The position numbers and the translations under genes are program-made. From Macrostomum hystrix (Eukaryota > Platyhelminthes > Macrostomidae), in contig CATNEN010000030.1 of assembly GCA_950097015.1 (NCBI GenBank), forward strand, positions 667,001 to 731,000: a stretch of DNA of 64,000 nucleotides, read 5' to 3'. Shown one piece after another: positions 1 through 11,900 of this stretch (positions within the stretch are counted from its first letter, which is position 1; each line of letters starts with the position of its first letter). The notes under the pieces were generated by a model. The model saw only the letters and a program-made list of their open reading frames with translations. It had not been told where the DNA came from and ran no database searches.

Positions 1-393
1 AAGCCTTTCTGCTTGTGAATTTTAGTGGCAATGAGACCTAGAATGCTTCTGTCTGAGCTTATTGGGCTACGATTAGAAATTCAGAGTTGAAAAAAACTAA
101 TGCGTCCATTTTGAGGTGGGCAGGCTGTACATTTACTAGTCCACGGAATTTCCGTCGCATAGCCTGCCCCACCTCTGAATTTCCTAGAAATCTGGCTGGT
201 GAATTCGGCATTTTCACCTAACTGAACTGGAGAAACGAAAACCCGGTTCTGTGAATTTCTTGGAAATTCCAAGCTGATTCAGTTCAGAGGCTATCAAAGC
301 TAAGAACAATATAAATAGCTGTTCTGCGCGACAACTTCCAAGTTACCTTCTGTATTGAGTCTATTTAACTTAAGTGATTATAGCGATAATCCA
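1..393 (+). promoter_or_regulatory. Viperin upstream region with hairpin and STAT/IRF-like motifs
   Basis: Non-coding sequence before the viperin start. It holds a nested inverted repeat: outer arms 76-86 and 173-183, inner arms 114-126 (AGGTGGGCAGGCT) and 161-174 (AGCCTGCCCCACCT). Two TTCNNNGAA (GAS-type STAT) sites lie at 181-189 (TTCCTAGAA) and 257-265 (TTCTTGGAA), inside a direct repeat of about 14 bp (177-190 and 253-266). An AANNGAAA core like that of IRF sites is at 233-240. ATAAATA at 311-317 could be a TATA-like element. An in-frame stop at 316-318 limits the coding frame. The motifs are seen; regulatory function is inference. Confidence 0.35.
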
Positions 394-2234
394 ATGTGCG
401 AACTGAGCAAGCCGACTGTCCATAATGAGTCTAGGATGCATCCTACGAGTACTATTGAGCGCAGTAAATTTCTATGGGCTAATTTGAGTTGGTTGGCCAG
501 AATTGCTCTGGACTTTTTAGGAATCCTTGGACGTAGCTTTCTGCCTTGGCCAGCCGCTGACGGAGCTGCCAACAGGACCAGCGAGGCCGAAGCTGTTGAA
601 CAGTTGACCGAGGCCCCGAAGCCATCGGAGGCTATCGTGCCAGTTAGCGTCAACTATCACTTCACCAGGCGGTGCAATTACAAGTGTGGCTTCTGCTTTC
701 ACACCGCTATCAGCTCGTTTGTGCTGCCATTGGATGAGGCCAAGCGAGGCCTCAAACTGCTGAAGGAGGCTGGTGAGCTCGTTTATTCATTTCTGTATAT
801 ATCTACCATTAGCCAGGAACTGTCCTCTGTCAGGTAGGAACTGTTGGATAGGTATTGTTAGAAAGGTACTGTTAGACAGGTAATTTTAGACAAGAACTGT
901 TAGACAAAAGCTGTCCTCAGTCAGACAGAATCTAATCGATTTCTTCAACTATCCGCCCGCCCGGCAGGCATGCAGAAGGTGAACTTCTCCGGCGGCGAGC
1001 CTTTCCTGGAGCAGCGAGGCCGCCTGCTTGGCGAGATGGTCCGCTACTGCAAGGAGACACTCGGCCTGCCCAGCGTCAGCATCGTCAGCAACGGCAGCCT
1101 CATCACGGAGGAATGGTTCCAGACTTATGGTAAGCGAGCTGGGCCCGGATTGCTTGAGGACACGTCCGTGTGGAGCCTGCGACATTTTCTTCCTCACTGA
1201 CAACAATATTTACAGGCGAGTGGCTCGACATTCTGGCTGTGTCCTGCGACAGCTTCGACGAGGCCACCAATCGCGCCATTGGGCGTCATTCGCCGAGGCA
1301 TCACCACCTGGACAAGCTCTACCAGATCAGCGAATGGTGCGCCAGATATCGCGTGGCCTTCAAGATCAACACGGTGGTGAACACGCACAACTGGCAGGAG
1401 GACATGTCGGAGCACATCCTGGAGCTTCGGCCCTGCCGCTGGAAGGTCTTCCAGTGCCTACTGATTGGCGGAGAGAACTGCGGCGATGACAGCCTGAGGC
1501 AGGCCGAAACATTTGTCATCACGGACGAACAGTTTCGCAGCTTCTTGGACAGGCACGGCAGAGTTGCCTGCCTGGTGCCAGAGAGCAACGAGAAGATGCG
1601 CGACAGCTACCTCATCTTGGACGAGAGGGTGAGCAGTTGACAGCGGGACATTCAGAGTGTATACGATGAGAAATAATAATAATTACAGGAGGGCTGCGGG
1701 CCATGGTGCATCATTTGGTGACACTAGACCCGCAGCCAGCGAGGAGGCAATTCTGCCCATTTCGCTGACTCCTGACACAGATACTGTATGCAGGCACACA
1801 CAGGTGTGTACATCTGCCCTGACTTTCTCATCGTAAGGCAGTGTACACTTTCCCTGTGCCTTGGGGGTTGGCCTTCAAGGGCGTAAATTGCACGACAAGC
1901 CCCCAAGCCTCTCTCCGCGGCTCTCTCAAGGCAGATATACATCCCCTTTGTGCATGTTTGCTCAGGAGTCAGCGGAATGGGCAGAATTGCCTCTCGCTGT
2001 CTGCGGGTCGACTGTAAATATAAGAATAATACTAGAGTCCAACTCAAGCCATTCCCGTCGTCTCGACGCCCGCAGATGCGCTTTCTTGACTGCACCCGCG
2101 GCCGCAAGGAGCCCTCGCTCAGCATCTTGGACGTCGGCGTTGCCAGCGCCATCTGCGCCAGCGGCTTCGATGAGAAGATGTTTCGTAGGCGTGGCGGAGT
2201 CTACCAGTGGAGCAAGAACGACATGGACTGGTGA
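394..2234 (+). CDS. RSAD2: Viperin (radical SAM antiviral ddhCTP synthase), 4 exons
   Basis: Exons are 394-772, 968-1129, 1216-1628 and 2076-2234. Junction phases agree and the product is 370 aa, close to the 361 aa of human viperin. In this family the enzyme converts CTP to ddhCTP, a chain terminator of viral RNA polymerases, at ER and lipid-droplet membranes. The N-terminal region (about residues 25-50) is hydrophobic with Trp/Leu, fitting a membrane-bound amphipathic helix. The radical SAM motif CNYKCGFC gives Cys94, Cys98 and Cys101 (CX3CX2C). Further conserved blocks are [41 protein letters not shown] and SYLILDE. The protein ends in Trp (KNDMDW), the residue needed in known viperins for Fe-S cluster delivery. 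ATG 394 is the first Met after the upstream in-frame stop; Met at 436 is an alternative. No frame damage is seen. Confidence 0.93.
811..940. repeat. Degenerate tandem repeat in viperin intron 1
   Basis: About six degenerate units of 17-20 bp, with cores like GGTACTGTTAGACA, start 38 bases after the exon 1 donor (773). Four units contain AGGTA, a 5' splice-site-like string. Confidence 0.6.
1672..2030 (-). repeat. SINE family 1, antisense copy plus inverted tail fragment (viperin intron 3)
   Basis: 1672-1930 matches the reverse complement of the SINE copies at 55689 and 58196, from the AT-rich tail to near the tRNA-like head. 1958-2010 then repeats the SINE 3' segment in the opposite orientation (CTCAGGAGTCAGCGGAATGG onward). 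The two 3' segments (about 1720-1773 and 1958-2010) are complementary over roughly 53 bases with few mismatches, so the intron RNA could fold into a hairpin. The AT tail runs into TTACAG at 1685-1690, an acceptor-like string. Confidence 0.8.
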
Positions 2235-2350
2235 ACCTGCTGCTTGTCAATGGGCTTTGTACTTTTGCGGAAAACTCCTAATGACGTCACTGTATTGATG
2301 GCTTCAGAATTTATCTGTTTTAGTTACTGTTGGGTCTGTGTTATCATTGA

Positions 2351-2671
2351 TGGGTTGTAGCCTAGTCGCTAGAACGTCGGACTCGGGGTTCGATTCCTGA
2401 CTGCTCTGGAACAAATTGCATCCCTTTGAAAGACACTTTACTCTGAATTGCTTCAATTCACCCAGCTGTTAAATGGGTACCAGCATTAGTTGGGGTAATT
2501 AAGGGTGGGTCACGTGCCCCAGCCCCCAGTCCATGGACTGACTGAAGGGTCGTACGCAGCCTTCAGATGCGCCGCGCAATAGCTACAGCTGTGCTGTCGG
2601 CTGCTTATCTTGCCCTATAGGGGCGGCTGTAATCTATAGTACTAACTTTGTTGTTCTTGTTGTTGTTGTTA
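2351..2671 (+). repeat. SINE family 2 (tRNA-derived), near full length
   Basis: The head has an A-box-like TAGCCTAGTCGC and a B box GGGGTTCGATTCC (about 2392-2404). The body contains CAATTCACCCAGCTGTTAAA and TGGGTACCAGC. The tail is TTG-rich (2650-2671). The body motif recurs at 19805-20010 and, inverted, at 21415-21640. This looks like a conserved central domain of an animal SINE superfamily; which one was not determined. Confidence 0.75.
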
Positions 2672-5062
2672 TGTTTATAAATTAACATTTACTGCTTCTT
2701 TTCTGGATAGTAACTTCTTTCGTTCATTAAAACAGTTGTTTACGAAACTATACTTCGAGTTTTTTGTATATCCTTAAAATTATTTATGTACTTTATCGGC
2801 TTTTCCCCCCATTTTTTCCGTACCCCTTTTTGGCCCATTGTTTCAACCAATAGTAATACTCGGCATCACCATGACCAACAGTTTATTCAGTTTATTCAGC
2901 ATAGAGAGGCTCCTAATGTCGTTCACAAAATGCAGCAAGTCTCTCTTGTGTAAGTATTTTAAAAGATTAAGCAGTGTTACTCAGCATCGAAGCTAACCGT
3001 TTTTTATTTATTTTTCTTGTGGATACCTTAAGTTGTTGTTATAAAATTTTAGCTTATATAGTCTTTTATAAAATATATTTTCTTTGTTGGTTCAATTACT
3101 TCGTCATTATCCTATTTATACTATAATACCCGTGGGTTTTCACAAATCTAATTTTGATGCTAGTGGAGGTTTAGTTGTTGCTATTTTTAGAATTACATGT
3201 GGGAAACCCCGCTTCAACCACCCCAAATCGAGGCACGTGACTTCTGGTCTCAGCCAATGAAATTGTGACCATCAATTTATATAGTCAAAAAGGGTTCTTT
3301 AGAACATCTTGTCGGGAAAGCCTTCTTCAGCTAACCACAAAGTTGAAGATCTGCCTTAATCTGTCTTTTAAGTTAAACAGATTGTCAACCAATTAGATTC
3401 TGAGGGTATTTTTCCGTTATGGCGAGTCCTCCTTTTTAGGTAGAGTTTTTAAATTGCAGTCAAGCTTAATTAAAACGTTTTATTGCATCATATCAGCCTG
3501 TGCAAGTATGTTAGAGTTTTACATATATTTCTTTTGTTCTATCCTTCATGTACATCTGCATATATATACATAATATAAAAAGATACATAATATGCACTTA
3601 AAAATTGTTTAATTACTCATTCATGCATATTTATACTAAAAAATAACAAGCAAATTTAAGTTCTGGTTATTGCAGAAATCTTTTTGTATCGCTTGTAAAT
3701 TTGGAAATTTCCGTGACACATGTAAATCCATCATCTGAGAGTATAAAATATACCAAGATACATTTTTTGTTAGAAGTTTTTTTCAGTTAAACACTTATTT
3801 TTTTTATCGGCCTTTACTTTCTGCTTTTTGTTTTTTGACCACGGACTGAACAGCAGTTTAAAGCCTTTGTAAGCGCCGCGCTGTCTATCAAGTTCGCAAT
3901 ATTACCGACTCGCAGAATCAAACCGGCGTCTCGCTAACTACTACTAGCAGTAGAAACATAAGCTAAATATGCCAATGTCACGAGCCTATCACCGACTATA
4001 AAGTTAAGTTAGGAAAGAAGTTATCTTTTTTGTTTAATTGTAGTGCTTGTCAAGGCAAACAGCCAGATCGGCCTCGCTTTTTGTATATCTAAAAGTGAAG
4101 GAAAAGGAGACACGAAGATTTCTGCTGACGCTCAAGCAGAAAGCTGCACGAACAAGTAAGAATTTGACAGTCCGTAATCAGCTCTGAGGCGCTGAGTTTG
4201 TCTGTTGGGCTCTCTCAATTTTTATCTGCCATGCCAGTGTGTGCCGTGTGTGGTCTCAAGCTATAGCCTAGCACACATACACTATGGACAGGTCTTCATG
4301 CCAAGCCGCGTCATGCACAGCATGTGAGCGATTTCATGGAAATACTATATTTTATTCTTTATCTTCTAGTGCGTGTGCGTTTAGAAGCAAACACATATGG
4401 AAACAGTTTTATCTATGTACCTGTGTGTTAGAATGTTCGTTACGCCGCTATCTAGTCCTTTATGAGCACTTTATTCGTTTATGAGCACAGTTGTTTAGCG
4501 ACAAATAAACAATACGCTCATATATTCGTTTTTATTATTCCAATTAATTCTAATTTGCTCTTCTCGCTGGAGTATTGGAAATTAAAATTCTTGTCCGTCT
4601 TTCACCAGTCTGTGCCATAGAAAACTGCTGTTTAAGCCATAGACAACAATTTTAAGTGGGGATATTAATATTTAATTGCGACTAGGCTCGACCGAGGGGC
4701 TCGTGCCATAGACGAAATTCAATTCTGGTTGCTTTGTAGTTTCCTGTATTCTCTATGCCGCTTCTTAAGTTATTCGTTCCGAATCTATGGGCATAGTTCC
4801 TGGGCCCAGGTCCATGTTCTTACCAGTTAATTATGTAAGCTAATGAACTATTTGACGACTAGAGAGATGCACTATTCAGCGGCAACCGCAAGTCAGGTGT
4901 AATCCAATGACACAGGAAGTGCTTGCCTGTTCCTGCATTTAAGCAGTCTGTCATTTAATGTAAGCTAAAAACATTTTTCACAGAATAGACAAGGACTAAA
5001 AAATAACAAATCAGCCTTCAAAACTATTTCATCGAAGTCAAGCTGCGTTATAGGCAGGGATT

Positions 5063-5160
5063 GCAGCCTTATGGTTATGTTAGATCGTTTATGACTTGAG
5101 GGTCGGTGGTTCGATTCTTGACTCTACTGGAATAATTTGTGTAATTTGTGTAATTCCAAG
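5063..5160 (+). repeat. tRNA-like SINE head (family 2 type)
   Basis: GCAGCCTTATGGTTATG resembles an A box and GGTGGTTCGATTCTTGACTC a B box, followed by sequence similar to the start of the 2351 element. There is no closing acceptor stem, so it is not a tRNA gene. Confidence 0.5.
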
Positions 5161-5564
5161 CCAAATAAAGTCATAAAAATAGGTTTAACATCAGCTGTTA
5201 CTCCAAAAGCAAAAAAATGACAAACGGTGGCAAACATTGTTTCATCTCATATTCGACCTGTTAATGAGTCACATGTACGCTCGTAAGAGTACTGGACAAG
5301 CCAAATAGAAAAATACAATGCAGGAAATGACACTAAAAATTATCTCAACCAGATTAGTACGGCGGGGCAGTTCATGCAGCCAGCCAATGCCGCGGCTTGT
5401 CAGCAAGCACCCACCCCACCTCAGCTCAGGCAGCCGTCCAAAGTCCCACGCCGACATAAAGCACGCATTCTTTCTGCGGTCCAAAACTCCAGCTGCTCAC
5501 ACAGCAGAAACTCAGAGTGAGTAAGTCTTCCAGCAAGAGAAGGTGAGCGACAGAGAGTCGAAAC

Positions 5565-5916
5565 ATGCCGCTGGGACTTCGCCTTCGCCGTTCGGTGTCG
5601 TCCGACCGCGGCCTCGTCAACGCCAGTGCTGGCGTCCTCGCATCGTCGATTTCTTCAACAACATTCACGTCCACATCGACGGCGACAACATTGGCGATGG
5701 CGACCGAATCATCGCCGGGACTTCGTCGAGGCGTCTCAATGTCCGGCATCGGCCGCGCGTTATCCTCGTCGGCTTCAACATCAGCTCTGTCGACGTCGTC
5801 AGCTAGCGCCTCGACGACGTCTAGTACTATGTCACCGGCGGAGTGCTTCGCCGCCGCAGTCTGGCAGAACAATGCAGCTGCTGTGCTAAAACTTCTCATC
5901 AGGCAGACGCAGAGAC
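5565..5916 (+). CDS. Caskin exon 1
   Basis: Starts at ATG 5565 and ends at the donor GTGAGC (5917), phase 1. It encodes a Ser/Thr/Ala-rich stretch, then the start of the ankyrin region (AECFAAAVWQNNAAAVLKLL). The long low-complexity N-terminus is unlike the short one of vertebrate Caskins, so the true start could be a later Met, for example SMSPAE. Confidence 0.75.
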
Positions 5917-8900
5917 GTGAGCTGATCTTCATATTTGTCCTTTTGAACCTTTCTAATGTCTAACGGATGCTCTTCTGATGTCACGGACCTTCGCGCGAGA
6001 CGCCGCCGCTCTGCCACTAACCCCCTGATCAATGAATGTCACTGTTTTTGAGTCTTCATCATCTGAAACCCGGTTAGCTCTCTGCTCTCTCGCAGTCTGG
6101 AACAGTGTGGCCCGAGATTACAAATAATTACAACATTTGGTCTAAGCTCATCCATCACGCTGTCCAGGATATGCCCTTAGTCTTGCTTTTTGTCTTGCAT
6201 TTTTACCCGCTAATTATCCGACCGTAGAGCGAATTCAACTTGTACTTTTGAAATGAATCGTAGACTCAGGTTTGTCAACAGCTCGGCAGGCATCGCATGG
6301 CTTTGGCTAAAAATCTGAGCTCTCAGTTACTGGATTCTCACCTGTGTCAGGTTCCTAAAAAATGCTGTCGAGGTTGAATTGAGAACTGCCAAGTGTGCTG
6401 GTGAATTTGGCTTTGCTGCCAGTCTACTCTACCATATAGCAGGCTTTGGCACCTGTTTAATCATTAATATACAGCCAACACTACCCTACACTAGCCTAAT
6501 GGTATTTGTATTTGTACCTTAGCTTAACCACTCCTATTAACAGCACGCTTCAAAGGTGAAAAACCGTACTTTATGATCTGAGAGCCAAAATTGATTACCT
6601 ACCATTATTGATTATTTGAACTTTGTATAGACTCTAACTGCTTCACAGAAGTTCATCGGTCCTGTTTTTTTTAAAATCTGTTACTCCATTCAGTCTGTCA
6701 CTCCATTCAGTCTGTCACTCCACTCAGTCTGTCACTCCACTCAGTCTGTCACTCCACTCAGTCTGTCACTCCACTCAGTCTGTCACTCCACTCAATCTGT
6801 CACTCCACTCAGTCTGTCACTCCACTCAGTCTGTCACTCCACTCAGTCTGTCACTCCACTCAATCTGTCACTCCATTCAGTCTGTCACTCCACTCAATCT
6901 GTCACTCCACTCAGTCTGTCACTCCACACAATATGTTACTCCACACAATATGTCATTCTCGTAGAGAATCTGTCACTCTAGTTAAGAATCTGCCAGTCTA
7001 GTAAAGACTATGTCCCTTTAGAAAATAATCTGTCACTCTATAGGAGAATCTGTCATTCTCGTGAAGGACGTTACTTATGTTACTCAAGTAAAGCATGTGC
7101 CACTTTATTAAATAACATGTCACTTTAGTAAAAAATCTGTCACTCAGCTAGAGAATCTGCCACTCAGATAGAGAATCTGTCACCCAGATAGAGAATCTGT
7201 CACCCAGATAGAGAATCTGTCACCCAGATAGAGAATCTATCACTCAGATAGAGAATCTGTCACTCAGATAGAGAATCTGTCACTCAGATAGAGAATCTGT
7301 CACTCAGATAGAGAATCTGTCACTCAGATAGAGAATCTGTCACTCTAGTAAAGAATCTGTAACTCTAGTAAAAATTCTGTCACTCTCGTAAAAGTTGTGT
7401 CACTCTAGTAGAGAATCCGTCACTCCAGCAAGGAGTCTGGCACTTTAGAAAAGAACTTGTCACTCTAGCAGAGAATCTGTCACTCAAATATAGAATCTGT
7501 CACTCTAGCTGAGAATCCGATCACTCTAGAGCAACTTTCATACCATTTAATAGAACTCAGGAATTTCGCAGGCGAGCAGCAAGGCTGGCTAATTTTTATT
7601 AACGCGGTCTCACAGGACCGCATGTTTAGGGGGCTGATTGATTGCCTGCTATAAGCTTGAAAAATTTCCCATTCCCTAATCGGTAACTGGGCAGGGCAAG
7701 CCAGGCAGTGAGTGCCGGTCGAGTGCTCCTTGGCACTCCAAACTCGAGCAGCTGGAGGATGAAATCATTGTTTACTAGGAAAGCAGCCGCATGGACTTGT
7801 GAGCTGCTGAGTTATTAGTTAAAAGTTTGCATTGGTCGTTGAGCCAGAACACTGTCTTGCTGATGCTGCTGCTGATGCTAGGGGACAGATGATGAACTTC
7901 ATCGCATGCGCAAGGAGACGGAAACTGTCTGTCAATCTTTTTATGCCCCAGCTGCACCTGTCCCATTGTGACATCTCAACCAACCTTACTAGCAGGCGAT
8001 AGAACATATTTTGGATTAGTGCGTACAGCTTTCAGCAAATACTGAGGATGCACTTTTAGGCTTGCGTACGACTGAAAAGTTTGCGCTTCTACAATGACAA
8101 AGAGTGAATTCTCAGTGTGTCCGCCAGACAGGTTTGGACGTGTCAGTATGTATAAGGGATACGTTTATTAGATGTGATGCATTGGTTCATTAGGTGAGAT
8201 AGATGATTCAGTAGATGAGATAGATGGTTTATCAGATGGGATAGATGATTCAGTAGATGAGATAGATGATTCGGTAGATGAGATAGATGGTTTATCAGAT
8301 GGGATAGATGATTCAGTAGATGAGATAGATGATTCGGTAGATGAGATAGATGGTTTATCAGATGAGATAGATGATTCAGTAGATGAGATAGATGATTCAG
8401 TAGATGAGATAGATGATTCGGTAGATGAGATAGATGATTCGGTAGATGAGATAGATGGTTTATCAGATGAGATAGATGATTCAGTAGATGAGATAGATGA
8501 TTCAGTAGATGAGATAGATGATTCGGTAGATGAGATAGATGATTCAGTAGATGAGATAGATGATTCAGTAGATGAGATAGATGATTCGGTAGATGAGATA
8601 GATGGTTTATCAGATAGGATAGATGATTCAGTAGATGAGATAGATGATTCAGTAGATGAGATAGATGATTCAGTAGATGAGATAGATGATACGGTAGATG
8701 AGATAGTTTGTTCAGTAGATGAGATAGATGATTCAGTAGATGAGATAGATGATTCAGTTGATGAGATAGATGATTCGGTAGATGAGATAGTTGGTTTATC
8801 AGATGAGATAGATGATTCAGTAGATGTGATAGATGGTTCAGTAGATGAGATAGTTGGTTCAGTAGATGAGATAGATGATTCAGTAGATGAGATAGATGAT

Positions 8901-11900
8901 TCAGTAGATGAGATAGATAATTCAGTAGATGAGATAGTTGGGTGGCTCCAATAGTACAGATGTGTCAGCAAGTGAGCACATGTTGAAATGAGCAATTAAG
9001 CATGCAGTAAATCAGCCAGTTTTCATGCGGTAAACAGCGCCATCACCCCGGCCTTGAAATTCCGTGTGCGTCGCGAGAAGCCAAAGGGTTACGCAATAGA
9101 AAAGGTCACGTGACCTCATAGGCCTCACCGCAGCCCTGCCGTAGGTGCAGTGGGGAAAGAGTCAGCGAGAGTTAAAATCTTCTCTTTTCTTCGCAGATCC
9201 TTTCCGTGACGAGCATACCTTAGAATCTCGCAAAAAAATGAGGATAATCTCCGCCCGTTTGCCCCGAAAAATTCGCCCTAAACATGCCTAATGAGCATGA
9301 AGCACCGCTTGACAATGGCAAGCTCAATGCCCCGTGCTCAGCCGGTGACGCAATCAACAATACACAGTTTTTTTATCGACTCCGAAAATCTGACGGCTCA
9401 GGTAAGAGAACTAGGATTATCGATGGGGATATTATCCCTTTGCCCGCCTTCTATCTATCGATATACCCTTGAATTCTTTCTTATCATAGATTATTTTTTA
9501 TACACGAATGAGCCAAATTACTCAGCCAAGAAATACACAACATGCGCTTTATACATGCCGACTAAAATCCCTATCTTACGCTTATCCCCATCCTTTCTCT
9601 GTTGCTCTGCAGGGTCAATTCTCGGCACCGGAAGGCACAAAAAGATTAACGTGAACTGCCAGCTTGGCTACGGGTGAGTGCCAACACGTGGTACTGCCTC
9701 ACATCGCACTGCCTCACGTCACACTGCCTCACGTCACACTGCCTCACATCACACTGCCTCACGTCACACTGCCTCACATCACACTGCCTCACATCACACT
9801 GCCTCACATCGCACTGCCTCACGTCACACTGCCTCACATCGCACTGCCTCACATCGCACTGCCTCACATCGCACTGCCTCACATCACACTGCCTCACATC
9901 ACACTGCCTCACATCACACTGCCTCACGTCACACTGCAGATGCAACGTCTGTTAAATGCTTTCTACTGATACTACTATGAGTAGGCACTGAAACCAGTAT
10001 CTAATGTCCCAATATAATCCCTTCCCTTGCTCTTACCGAAATAGATGGGATTGAGATTAAGACGTCATCGGAAGCTGCGATAGTGATGAGGCCAAATTTA
10101 CGACTCTAAGCCTGCATCCCCTCTGGTCTACATGCTATACATTCAGCAGTACTTTTCTTTGTCTGAGACCCCGCAGCGATCCGCTTTGCGCTGAAGGATG
10201 GGATAAATTGGGATGGAAAGGGACGAGACAGAGGGAGGCGGTAAACCAAAGGCTGGGGGAGAACCTGAGCTAGAGGGGAGAACCTGAGCTAGAGGGGAGA
10301 ACCTGAGCTAGAGGGGAGAACCTGAGCTAGAGGGGAGAACCTGAGCTTGAGGGGAGAACCTGAGCTAGAGGGGAGAACCTGAGCTTGAGGGGAGAACCTG
10401 AGCTAGAGGGGAGAACCTGAGCTTGAGGGGAGAACCTGAGCTAGGGGGAGAACCTGAGTTAGGGGTAAAACCTGAGCTAAGGGGGAGAACCTGAGCTAAG
10501 GTGAAGAATCTGAGCTAAGGGGGAGAACCTGAGCTAAGGGTGGAGAACCTGAGCTAGAGGGGAGAACCTGAGCTAGGGGGGAGAACCTGAGCTAGAGGGG
10601 AGAACCTGAGCTAGAGGGGAGAACCTGAGCTAGAGGGGAGAACCTGAGCTAGGGGGGCCTGAGCTAGGGGAGAACTTGAGCTAAGGGGGAGAACCTGAGT
10701 TAGGGGTAGAACCTGAGCTAAGGGGAAGAGCCTGAGCTAAGGGGGAGAATCTGAGCTAAGGGGGAGAGCCTGAGCTAAGGGGGAGAATCTGAGCTAAGGG
10801 GGGAGAACCTGAGCTAAGGGGGAGAACCTGAGCTAGAGGGGAGAACCTGAGCTAGAGGGGAGAACCTGAGCTAGGGGGGCCTGAGCTAGGGGAGAACTTG
10901 AGCTAAGGGGGAGAACCTGAGTTAGGGGTAGAACCTGAGCTAAGGGGGAGAGCCTGAGCTAAGGGGGAGAATCTGAGCTAAGGGGGGAGAACCTGAGCTA
11001 GAGGGGAGAACCTGAGCTAAGGGGGAGAACCTGAGCTAAGGGGGAGAATCTGAGCTAAGGGGGGAGAACCTGAGCTAGAGGGGAGAACCTGAGCTAAGGG
11101 GGAGAACCTGAGCTAAGGGGGAGAACCTGAGCTAAGGGGAGAACCTGAGCTAGGGGGGAGAACCTGAGCTAGGGGGGAGAATCTGAGCTAAGGGGGAGAA
11201 CCTGAGCTAGGGGAGAACCTGGGCAAGGTGGTAGAATCCCAGTTAGAGGATAGGGAGCAGGAGAGACGGCAGTGGATTCGTAGTGAGAGCAGACAGTATC
11301 AATTTATTTGGTGAAGGATCAGAAAGATTCAAACTAGTCTACAGTTCGCCGGCGGCATAGCTGTGCCAATTAAATGCACATGCATGTTTAGCAGAGCGAA
11401 GCGAACTTGTTCCAAGACAGTCTGGGCTGCTGCGAGCTAATATTTCGGGTTTCGGATTAGCTACTCTTACAGAACCACAGCTAACACTCCCATGAACACC
11501 CACGCAAGCAAATACTCGCATTTTTATCCCAACGCATGTTAGCAACGGCAGCAGCAGCACTTGAAATAGTCTTCCGTCTGATCCCAATTTACAGACTGAA
11601 ATCCGTCCCTGAAATACATTTCGCCTGTACTTTATCCCCAAGTGCATCGCTTACTCAAATTACACTGCATCAAATGTCATCTCAACCCCACGTTACAAAT
11701 GCCAGTTTACTACGGCATATGTTTGTTTGTTCGATTTGATTGATCATTATTCCAACTGTCCGTGTGTTTCTTATAGTGCAGGTAACTAACATAGGTACGT
11801 TTGGGCTTGCTGCAATTTGCTGAATTACACTACACTAATAAGTTGTTGTATGGCATAGAATTTTATGCATCTGGAAATTTATAAAGTTCGGACCTTGAAA

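Larger units (their letters stand above)
2235..5564. other. Intergenic region between viperin and Caskin
   Basis: No supported gene. It starts with the viperin 3' UTR; no clear AATAAA was placed. It holds a family 2 SINE at 2351-2671 and a tRNA-like SINE head near 5063-5160. The rest is AT-rich. Open frames here are short and lack codon structure or recognisable motifs. Presumed 5' UTR of Caskin lies just before 5565. Confidence 0.6.
5917..9612. other. Caskin intron 1
   Basis: Holds the 17- and 20-bp arrays (6677-7525), the 21-bp array (8171-8942), a GTCACGTGAC palindrome (9103-9116) and a candidate alternative first exon (9197-9401). 5950-6660 and 7526-8160 show nothing recognisable. Confidence 0.7.

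Noticed and set aside
355-393. Extension of viperin upstream of ATG 394
   Set aside because: The frame is open from 319 but has no ATG before 394; the earlier start would need a TTG codon.
8168-8995. 275-codon minus-strand open frame of Ser-Ser-Ile-Ser-Ser-Thr-Glu repeats
   Set aside because: Entirely within the 21-bp intronic array; open because the period is a multiple of three.
9646-9980. Four overlapping open frames, one rich in Cys/His-like repeats
   Set aside because: 15-bp minisatellite in Caskin intron 2.
10255-11225. CRISPR-like regular repeats
   Set aside because: Head-to-tail minisatellites without unique spacers, in a split animal gene.
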